Under the pieces are notes generated by a model that ran no database searches, was not told the origin of the DNA, and saw only the letters and a program-made list of their open reading frames with translations. Below, piece by piece: positions 28,920 to 34,692 of a stretch of 34,692 nucleotides of DNA (positions are counted from its first letter, which is position 1; every line of letters starts with the position of its first letter). The position numbers were made by a program, and so were the translations under genes. The stretch spans positions 1-34,692 of the forward strand of contig NZ_JAGGOY010000009.1 in the NCBI RefSeq assembly GCF_018614095.1, written 5' to 3'. This DNA comes from Streptomyces sp. ISL-87 (lineage in GTDB: Bacteria; Actinomycetota; Actinomycetes; Streptomycetales; Streptomycetaceae).

Positions 28920-30727
28920 TTGGGAATCTCCGTGGGTGGGCCGACTGGAATCAGCCGGGCTCGGTCCGATCGTTCCATGATCTCTATTTGACTCGCGCCG
29001 CCGGGTAGATGGCCCAGCTTCGGGTCCATCTGGGGTCCGATGATGCTTTCCTGGACGAGGATGGGGTCGCCCTCCGAGATGCGGTATCGCTGCAGGAGCG
29101 AGACGTCCGGCTTCCAGTCGGTGCGGACGGCCATCTGATCTCGAACGAACTGCTGGTTGGGTACGTCGCCGAAGGTACCGAATCCGCCCGGTCCTCTCTG
29201 GCCGGGGGAGATCACCATGTTGAACTCCTCTCCCGGCTGGGCGAAGCGCGCGAGGATCGGTGAACCCTCCAGGTGCGGGATGGTTTCACGCTCGGCCCGG
29301 GGCAGGGCCTTCTGCTCCTCGCCCTTCTTCGGGCAGGGGCTGAGGCCCAGTGGGTCCGCCCACACGAGCGGGTTGGTGACGTAGGCGACCGGGTTCGGGG
29401 CCGGTGCGAGGCCCAGTGGGTCGGCCGTCAGGTAGCGGGCCGTCTCCGGGTCGTAGGTGCGGAAGTAGTTGTGGTGGAGGCCGGTTTCCGGGTCGTGGTA
29501 CTGGCCCGGGAAGCGCAGCGGGGTGTAGGCGGAGGCGTCCCGGTTCCAGCTCGTCGTGCCCCATACCGTCGAGCGGGTGCGCCAGGCGACCTCTCCCTGC
29601 TCGTCGATCAGCTCGGTCGGCGTGCCGACCAGGTCGGTGACGATGGCGAAGAACCGGCTGTCGATCTCCTCCTGCGACGCCTGCGCCCCCAGCGAGACCT
29701 GGCGTATGGACTCCACCTGCGTGAGCGGGTGGAGGCCGGAGTGTGTCCAGCTGAGCGTGACCTCGTGCGGGTTGCCCGCCGAGCGCGTCGTCTGTTCGAC
29801 GAGGGTCGGGCCGTTCCACGTGAAGACGGTCTCCTCCACGACCTCGTCCGGCTTCGCCGATGTGTCATGTGAGGCGTCGCTCGACGCGAGCCGTTGCTTC
29901 GCGGCACGGCGGCCCATTGCGTCGTAGCGGTAGCGCCAACGCGTCCCGTCCGGGGTGGTCACCTCCGTGAGCCGGTCGTCCGCGTCCCACGTGTAGTGCC
30001 AGGTATCCGGCTTGCGGGAGAGCCGGGTCTTCTGTCGCAGGATGACGCGGCCCTGCGCATCGTGCTCGTAGCGGACACGGCCCGCGCGTGTGATCCGCGT
30101 CCCGGTGTACGCGCGTTCGCCGGTGGCCTCCGAGCCCAGCTGCTCAGGCCAGGCGGCGGAGGTCTGGTTGCCCGCCTCGTCGTAGGCGTACCGCTCCGAC
30201 CAGGAGGCGGCGTCCACGGCGGTGACCCGGGAGGCCGCGTCCAGGGTGAAGGTCCGCGGCCCCGTCGCGTCGTCTTCGATCGCCAGCAGATTGCCATCGG
30301 CACGGTAGCTGTAGCCGCGGCGCAGCAGGGTCCGCTGGTCCGAGCCGGTGATGTGCCGGGTGGTGAGGCGGCCCACCGCGTCGAAGGTCTGGTGCAGCGC
30401 CGCGCTGTCGCCGATGCGCCGCGTCAGTTCACGGCCGGCCGCGTCCCGCTCGAAGGTCAGCGTCCGGCCCGAGGCGGTGAGCTCGGTGCAGTGGCCGCCC
30501 TCGTCGTACGTCCAGCGGGTCTTCGCCCCGGTGGGGGTGGTCATGCCCACCGGCCGGCTCAGCTCGTCGTACGCGTAGCGGACCGTACGGCCGTCCACCT
30601 GCTCCTCGACCAGTCGGCTGTGCCGGTCGCGGATGCGGACCAGCCTGGTGCCGTCGGAGGAGACCGCCGCCGCGGGCAGGTCGAAGACGTCGAACTCGAA
30701 CGTCGCCGACCTGTGAGCAGGTAACAC
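28916..30727 (-). CDS. N-terminally truncated Rhs protein with C-terminal toxin
   Basis: About 603 residues. It has many YD/RHS repeats (YAYDELSRPVGMTTPTG, YDEAGNQTSAAWP, YEHDAQGRVILRQ, YRYDAMGRRAAKQR). The conserved core end is YFRTYDPETARYLTADPLGL, then a second DPLGL at about 460-464. The last about 139 residues are a variable toxin tip: HLEGSPILARFAQPGEEFNM, then VPNQQFVRDQMAVRTDW, YRISEGDPILVQESIIGPQM and PGGASQIE. The end pattern resembles TNT/DUF4237-type NAD-glycohydrolase tips, but only loosely. The frame begins abruptly at GTG 30727, 37 bp from the divergent WXG100 gene, with no signal or PAAR/N-terminal cage. It is thus a truncated remnant; full Rhs proteins are well over 1000 residues. 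Confidence 0.8.
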   Translation of the reverse strand: MLPAHRSATFEFDVFDLPAAAVSSDGTRLVRIRDRHSRLVEEQVDGRTVRYAYDELSRPVGMTTPTGAKTRWTYDEGGHCTELTASGRTLTFERDAAGRELTRRIGDSAALHQTFDAVGRLTTRHITGSDQRTLLRRGYSYRADGNLLAIEDDATGPRTFTLDAASRVTAVDAASWSERYAYDEAGNQTSAAWPEQLGSEATGERAYTGTRITRAGRVRYEHDAQGRVILRQKTRLSRKPDTWHYTWDADDRLTEVTTPDGTRWRYRYDAMGRRAAKQRLASSDASHDTSAKPDEVVEETVFTWNGPTLVEQTTRSAGNPHEVTLSWTHSGLHPLTQVESIRQVSLGAQASQEEIDSRFFAIVTDLVGTPTELIDEQGEVAWRTRSTVWGTTSWNRDASAYTPLRFPGQYHDPETGLHHNYFRTYDPETARYLTADPLGLAPAPNPVAYVTNPLVWADPLGLSPCPKKGEEQKALPRAERETIPHLEGSPILARFAQPGEEFNMVISPGQRGPGGFGTFGDVPNQQFVRDQMAVRTDWKPDVSLLQRYRISEGDPILVQESIIGPQMDPKLGHLPGGASQIEIMERSDRARLIPVGPPTEIPK

Positions 30728-30763
30728 CGGCTCGACCAGCCATCAAGGACACGAGGGGGAACC

Positions 30764-31069
30764 GTGCCGTCTGGTGACGACGGGATATCAGTCGACTTCG
30801 CGACGCAACAGAAGCTCGCGGGCGACCTTGAGGCCATCCTCAAGACACTCAACGAGCAGCTGGACGTGCTCTACGAACGGGCCGAGAAGGTCGTGTTGAC
30901 CTGGGACGGCGAAGCCAGGCAGTCGTTCATCGACCAACTCGACCGATGGGACCGGTCGGCGCAGGACCTGGTCGCGACCCAGGCCTGGCTCCACGACATC
31001 GTCGTCAACGGGCACCACAGCTACGCGAACGCCCACAAGGCCGTGCTGCACGGATGGGGAGCGGCCTGA
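30764..31069 (+). CDS. WXG100 (ESAT-6-like) protein
   Basis: A 101-residue helical hairpin protein from GTG 30764 with RBS ACGAGGGGGA. Two long helices (ATQQKLAGDLEAILKTLNEQ and SFIDQLDRWDRSAQDLVATQ) flank W-D-G (VLTWDGEAR), the WXG turn variant. Substrate or partner of a type VII (ESX) secretion system. It overlaps the next gene start (ATGA at 31066-31069), so it is the chaperone or co-secreted partner of the following large toxin. Confidence 0.88.
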   Translation: MPSGDDGISVDFATQQKLAGDLEAILKTLNEQLDVLYERAEKVVLTWDGEARQSFIDQLDRWDRSAQDLVATQAWLHDIVVNGHHSYANAHKAVLHGWGAA

Positions 31070-31126
31070 TGGCAGGGACTGCTCCGCCCCCGCCAAACCA
31101 GAACGGGCGGCTTCGACGTCCAGCCA

Positions 31127-32776
31127 GTGCACGTCTACCACGCCTCGGAACTGGTGAAGGATGCGCAGTTCGCCCACGCCGACCGGGCATTCGTGCTGGT
31201 CGACGCGCTGAACAAGTACAACCAGTCCGCCGGCAGAGGCTGGGGCGCCCACAACTTCGCGGTTGCCTACGTGATCGTGACGGAGAAGTTCCTGGAGGCC
31301 TGGGGCAGGAGCGTGGTCAGCGTCGGCGGCGCCGCCGTGGGCCTGACCATCACCGCCAACCACTATGTGCTGGCCGACTGGGAGGCGAGCGGTCGCAAGG
31401 GTACGCAGCCGAGGAACGCCCCGGAGCCCGTCGTCATCAACAAGCCGCCTCGGTACGGCCCCGTCAACAGCATCAAGTGGTCGGGCACCGGAGAGGACGC
31501 CGACTCCTGGTGGATCTCCGGGATCCTCGGCGAGTTCCCCGACTGGCTCGCCCTCATCGTCGGGCCCTCGTTCCAGCATCTTCTGCGCCTCGGGAAGGCA
31601 CACGAGATCACTCCTGGCTTCAAGCAGGAGGATGGCCGGGACATGGCAAAGTCCTGGCACCTCATCGCGGGCGAAACCACGAAGGCCTCCGACGAGTTCA
31701 CCGATGCCATCTCCACCATCACCGACACGCGCGGCAATAGTGAATGGCAGCGCGCGATGCGCGCGTTCGGACAGAGCGTCTGGGGCTCGACCGAGTGGGG
31801 CAAGGCCCGCGACGAGAACCGCAACAGGGCGGAGACCGGACGTAGTTGGCGGACCAATCGGGATCTGCCGCCCACGGGCCGGCGTCCCATCGTCGACGTG
31901 CTGAAGAAGACGGCGGACACGCTTCAGGAGACCCTCGACCACCTGGCCCAGGTCATGAACACCACCAGGGCGACGACCGAGCGCTGCGGCAAAGAGGCCG
32001 CCAGGGCCACGGCCAAGGACTTCACAACCGACCTGGACCTGAAGGGCATCACCAAGCTCGGGGTCGGCGCCTTCGTCGGCCAAGTCATGATGTCGTTCCG
32101 GTCCCATATGGACCAAGCGACCGTGGACGCAGCCGTCGACCATTACCACGGCGAGTTCGACGCAGCGGCCGACAAGCTGATCAAGCTCGTACCGGAATTG
32201 GAAGAGGCGATCCTCAGCGCCCCGACGTACCAGTCCGAGATCGCGCGCGCCCAAGGCTTCGGTGCGCGGTCGCTCAACGAGTTCAAGCAGGAACACAGCT
32301 GGCAACGCGGCGGCGAGAGCCCCATCCCGTTCATGTACTCATTCGACCTGGCGACGAACGAGGACCTCGGGGGCGGGCATACCCTGGAGAAGCACGTCGG
32401 CAAGACCGATGAGCAGCTGCTGCAAAGGCACCGGGACCAGTCCAAGCCGTCCGGGAAGCTCGAGCTCATGTCGGCGTCGAGCTTCGCCGACTTCGAGTCC
32501 GCCCAGAAATACACTCAGTACAACATCCGCCACAACACCGCGGAAATCCAGGAGTGGCTGAAGAATCCTCCCCCGGCCAAACGTGCACTGTCCATCGTCG
32601 TGCCATCGATACCGTTGGAAGGCCCGCTCACCGGAGACGCAGTGACCGGACGGACCTCTCGGGGTGTGAACAACGTGCCGATGCCCGTTGAGGATGCCAA
32701 AGGTGTGAGAACGCGCCTTCAGTACGACCCGAACCTGAATCCGCCTTTCGTCGTCCACACATCGTCACCTGAGTAG
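31127..32776 (+). CDS. polymorphic toxin, CdiA-type RNase A-like C-terminus
   Basis: 549 residues from GTG 31127. However, the natural start is very likely ATG 31069, which overlaps the WXG100 stop and reads MAGTAPPPPNQNG. One extra G in 31105-31107 breaks that frame; without it the protein continues directly as GGFDVQPVHVYHASELV. Residues 1-330 are a helical secretion domain of the kind found after WXG100 genes (VVSVGGAAVGLTITANHYV, FPDWLALIVGPSFQHLLRLG). The C-terminal 130 residues match the bacterial CdiA-CT RNase A-like domain: GGGHTLEKHVGKTDEQL (His418, His423), SSFADFESAQKYTQYN, IQEWLKN and FVVHTSSPE. It probably kills neighbouring cells by RNA cleavage after ESX export. The frameshift may make it silent, unless translation restarts at GTG 31127. 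Confidence 0.82.
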   Translation: MHVYHASELVKDAQFAHADRAFVLVDALNKYNQSAGRGWGAHNFAVAYVIVTEKFLEAWGRSVVSVGGAAVGLTITANHYVLADWEASGRKGTQPRNAPEPVVINKPPRYGPVNSIKWSGTGEDADSWWISGILGEFPDWLALIVGPSFQHLLRLGKAHEITPGFKQEDGRDMAKSWHLIAGETTKASDEFTDAISTITDTRGNSEWQRAMRAFGQSVWGSTEWGKARDENRNRAETGRSWRTNRDLPPTGRRPIVDVLKKTADTLQETLDHLAQVMNTTRATTERCGKEAARATAKDFTTDLDLKGITKLGVGAFVGQVMMSFRSHMDQATVDAAVDHYHGEFDAAADKLIKLVPELEEAILSAPTYQSEIARAQGFGARSLNEFKQEHSWQRGGESPIPFMYSFDLATNEDLGGGHTLEKHVGKTDEQLLQRHRDQSKPSGKLELMSASSFADFESAQKYTQYNIRHNTAEIQEWLKNPPPAKRALSIVVPSIPLEGPLTGDAVTGRTSRGVNNVPMPVEDAKGVRTRLQYDPNLNPPFVVHTSSPE

Positions 32777-32784
32777 TGGAGTGA

Positions 32785-33360
32785 ATGATGACTGAACTCA
32801 CCGCGGAGGCGTGGGCGGACGCACTCGAGCTCTACCAATACAGCTATACCTCCGTATCCGTTGTCCGCCGCGAGCACGAGGAGTGGTGGCTCGACGCCGC
32901 CGCGATCATGCGCGGTCAGACCTCCGACCCACGCGGATGGCGATCGCTCGATCCGGACGAGGACGAGGACGAACGACGGGACGATCCGCTGTTCCCCTTC
33001 GCCGAGGCCCCGACCACACCCGAAGACGTGGTCCGCTTCCGGCAGCGAGTGACCGAGCTTCCCCGGAGCTCGGTCCAGTCGCTGGTCGTCCTGCTCGGTA
33101 TTCCCGGCCTGGAGGTGGCCAAGGCGGCGGATTTCGACCGTGATCGGCCCGAAATGGAACGCCGAGCGCGTCTGATCCTCTCGCGCTTCCTCCCCGGCAC
33201 GCGCTTCTACTCCAATGTGGGGTGGAAGGCCGAGAACCCGGACTTCTACGAGCAGCCTGTCCGCCTAACGGATCCGTTCAGCCGCTACGGCTGGGATGCC
33301 GGTCTGATTGCCGTCAACGACGCCGAAGTCGCGATGATCTGGCACTTCGACCCCACCTGA
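32785..33360 (+). CDS. putative immunity protein
   Basis: A 191-residue acidic soluble protein from ATG 32785 (or 32788), 8 bp after the toxin gene, RBS GTGGAG. It has no recognisable domain. Noted features: an acidic stretch (DPDEDEDERRDD, residues about 56-67), EDVVRFRQRVTELPRSSVQS and a beta-rich end (FYSNVGWKAENPDFYEQPVR). Its place directly after an RNase A-like toxin is that of a dedicated immunity protein. Function inferred from context. Confidence 0.6.
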   Translation: MMTELTAEAWADALELYQYSYTSVSVVRREHEEWWLDAAAIMRGQTSDPRGWRSLDPDEDEDERRDDPLFPFAEAPTTPEDVVRFRQRVTELPRSSVQSLVVLLGIPGLEVAKAADFDRDRPEMERRARLILSRFLPGTRFYSNVGWKAENPDFYEQPVRLTDPFSRYGWDAGLIAVNDAEVAMIWHFDPT

Positions 33361-33384
33361 TCAGATCCACCGAACTGGGAATCC

Positions 33385-33684
33385 ATGCTGACGCGAACCG
33401 CCACCTACCCCGACCGGGAAACCGCCCAATGGGCCACCCAGGAGGTCATCACCCGCAACGAGCAGACCATCCACCGCTGGCTCGCCAAGGGCACCCGCCT
33501 CCGGATCACCCTCGAAGCGGCCTGGCCCTCCCGTCCCGATCCGGTCGGCCGCGTCCTGCTCCAGGCCATGGCCTTCGCCGGGCGTGAGCCGGTGGACGTA
33601 CGGGCGGCACGGGTCGTGCTCCGGCGCGAGCCCGGCGCGCCCCACGGTTTCGTCGTGCACACCACCGTCCCGATCTACCTGTAG
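33385..33684 (+). CDS. stand-alone partial RNase A-like domain
   Basis: A 99-residue protein from ATG 33385. It aligns with the end of the CdiA-CT RNase A-like domain of the upstream toxin: ATYPDRETAQWATQEVITRN, EQTIHRWLAKG, ARVVLRREPGAPHGFVVHTT. The first catalytic part (GGHTLEKH segment) is missing. It could be an orphan remnant of another toxin tip, or a small protein that binds the toxin or immunity partner. Only 24 bp after the previous gene and 12 bp before the next, so part of the operon. Confidence 0.6.
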   Translation: MLTRTATYPDRETAQWATQEVITRNEQTIHRWLAKGTRLRITLEAAWPSRPDPVGRVLLQAMAFAGREPVDVRAARVVLRREPGAPHGFVVHTTVPIYL

Positions 33685-33696
33685 AGGCCGTCCCCG

Positions 33697-34371
33697 ATGT
33701 CCATGAAGCCCATCGACTTCGACCGCCGCTATGGCGAGCTGGACCAAGTGGTCAGCGCGTACCTCGGTCAGCCCGCAGACGACGAGCAAGACCGGCCGAG
33801 CCGTGCTCTCAGGGCCTACCTGCGGCACACCTGGCACACCCGCCCCTGGGCCCTGTCCGTCGCGGAGCAGCAACTGCGCGCTTACGCCAACAATCCGCCC
33901 GGTCGGCTGCGTCAGCGGCTCGGCGAGTTCTACCCGGTCCCGGACATCGGCCTATCCGACTCCGAGATCCAGGCATGGCTCGTCCAGCTCGCCGACCACA
34001 TCAAGCAGAGCATCGACAGTGGCGAGGTCCCTCGCCCATCGGAGCTGCCCGAGACCCGTTGGGAATGGCATGCGCGTTTCCCCGAACTCGGACAGTTCCT
34101 CGGCGGCTGGTTCTCGCAGGACATGCCGGACGAGTTCACCGACCACGAGGCGGCCGTCCGCGACTACGCCGACTCGACAGACCGCACTCTCGTGGCCCGC
34201 GTCGTCGGCGAGATCCGCGAGCTGCTCGCACTCGGACTGGACGAGGCCGACCACGCACTCGCCGTGGCAGAACTGGGAATGGAGCGCGAACCGCCGGGAG
34301 ACCACTCGGCGGGCAGCTGGCTCAGTGCCGTTGCCGATGAGCTGAGCGGCTTCCGGCCCAAGTACGCGTAG
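33697..34371 (+). CDS. CdiI-like immunity protein with two similar halves
   Basis: A 224-residue protein from ATG 33697. The C-terminal half (FPELGQFLGGWFSQDMPDEF, DHEAAVRDYADSTDRTLVAR, EIRELLALGLDEADHALAVA) is the pattern of the contact-dependent growth inhibition immunity family. The N-terminal half (LDQVVSAYLGQPADDEQDRP, ALRAYLRHTW and later SDSEIQAWLVQLADHI) seems a diverged copy of the same unit. It follows the RNase A-like fragment and is its probable immunity protein. Last gene of the operon starting at 30764. Confidence 0.65.
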   Translation: MSMKPIDFDRRYGELDQVVSAYLGQPADDEQDRPSRALRAYLRHTWHTRPWALSVAEQQLRAYANNPPGRLRQRLGEFYPVPDIGLSDSEIQAWLVQLADHIKQSIDSGEVPRPSELPETRWEWHARFPELGQFLGGWFSQDMPDEFTDHEAAVRDYADSTDRTLVARVVGEIRELLALGLDEADHALAVAELGMEREPPGDHSAGSWLSAVADELSGFRPKYA

Positions 34372-34387
34372 CCGGCTACTGCCGGTG

Positions 34388-34568
34388 TCAGGGTGCGGCT
34401 GCGCACTCCACCCAGAGCAGCTTGCCCGCGTGCCCCCGTCGAGGCGGTACGAGCCGTACCTGTCCGCGCACAGACGTACGAGGATCAGCCCGCGCCCGTC
34501 CTCGGCTTCGGGCGCGGGCGGTGCGGGGTCGCCTGCGAAGGGGGCCGGGATGTACGGGTTGGTGTCCT
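34388..34568 (-). pseudogene. C-terminal fragment of a GHKL ATPase gene
   Basis: The minus strand reads NPYIPAPFAGDPAPPAPEAE, DGRGLILVRLCADRYGSYRL, then after a one-base frameshift HAGKLLWVECAAAP and TGA. This is the end of the RsbW/SpoIIAB-like ATP-binding proteins of Streptomyces. The N-terminal two thirds are missing, and the fragment stops where the IS982-like sequence begins. It belongs to the same family as the N-terminal relic at 21956-22112, though not shown to be one gene. Confidence 0.7.
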
Positions 34569-34605
34569 AGATGATCAATTCCAAGGGGTGCCTGCGGTGA
34601 CGAGA

Positions 34606-34654
34606 GCGAGGGTGTTCAAGATCGTTGTGTGACGAACAACCTGAACACCCTCGC
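34606..34654. promoter_or_regulatory. hairpin enclosing the transposase start
   Basis: Arms GCGAGGGTGTTCA (34606-34618) and TGAACACCCTCGC (34642-34654) are perfectly complementary, with a 23-nt loop that contains the start codon (34629). In mRNA read from outside it would hide the start of the transposase. Confidence 0.7.
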
Positions 34655-34692
34655 GACCGCACTCTACGTGACAACGGATGACCTGCTGAAGG
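34629..34692 (+). mobile_element. IS982-like transposase, 5' end (cut by window)
   Basis: From GTG 34629 the frame reads VTNNLNTLATALYVTTDDLL and continues to the window end. This is the conserved N-terminus of Streptomyces IS982-family transposases. The left end of the element is probably between about 34569 and 34605, where the ATPase fragment breaks off. No second end is visible. Confidence 0.75.

Larger units (their letters stand above)
28236..29316. repeat. inner copy of duplicated toxin/immunity cassette
   Basis: The 1081-bp counterpart of 26998-28235. It contains the GGCACG motif copy C, the inverted repeat 28422-28470, the immunity gene and the toxin tip of the Rhs gene. The two copies differ by scattered substitutions and several indels, so the duplication is not brand new. 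Confidence 0.85.

Overview
The window is very GC-rich with strong third-position G/C bias, abundant GTG/TTG starts and several actinobacterial families (WXG100, SARP regulators, DUF5994, SCO5918 family, DUF6247, DUF4232 lipoproteins). It is almost certainly chromosomal DNA of a Streptomyces or close relative. The many truncated genes, tandem repeats and mobile-element remnants suggest an accessory, fast-rearranging region such as a chromosome arm.

Layout. (1) 1-7 kb: secreted beta-helix protein, remnant of an FAD-linked oxidase, TetR regulator, two lipoproteins facing each other across a strong terminator, and a SARP/AfsR-type regulator broken by an internal deletion and frameshift. (2) 7-11.4 kb: small metabolic or unknown genes (DUF1326 and DUF2182 divergent pair, DUF899, VOC, DUF1801, unknown proteins). 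(3) 11.4-15 kb: arsenic-type locus with an aquaglyceroporin remnant, arsR, a flavin monooxygenase (ArsO-like) and an MFS permease, with a repeat-rich regulatory region between arsR and the monooxygenase. (4) 15.3-18.4 kb: possible toxin-antitoxin pair (DUF6247 plus a small partner), a truncated TetR gene facing an alpha/beta hydrolase, and a second alpha/beta hydrolase. (5) 18.5-21.1 kb: four-gene operon of small proteins ending a DUF5994 unit, a frameshifted second DUF5994 copy, and a MerR-like regulator. (6) 21.1-22.1 kb: gene-poor, repeat-rich stretch. (7) 22.2-25.1 kb: conserved cold-shock cluster with SCO5918-family protein, CBS protein, DEAD-box RNA helicase and CspA-type protein.

(8) 25.4-34.7 kb is the most interesting part. 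An HTH antitoxin plus PIN toxin lies next to the 3' half of a tRNA-Gly(CCC) gene with its terminator, which looks like one end of an integrated element. To the right are two tandem copies of an Rhs C-terminal toxin/immunity cassette. The outer toxin is dead (frameshifts and a stop) but its immunity gene is intact; the inner cassette is fused to an N-terminally truncated Rhs core. Divergent from it is a five-gene operon: WXG100 protein, large polymorphic toxin with a CdiA-type RNase A-like C-terminus, putative immunity protein, stand-alone partial RNase A-like domain, and a CdiI-like protein that looks internally duplicated. A conserved 45-57 bp motif with two GGCACG half-sites recurs three times, next to the toxin modules. 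The window ends in an IS982-like transposase that abuts a broken ATPase gene.

All domain names are from reading the sequence by eye; no database search was run.
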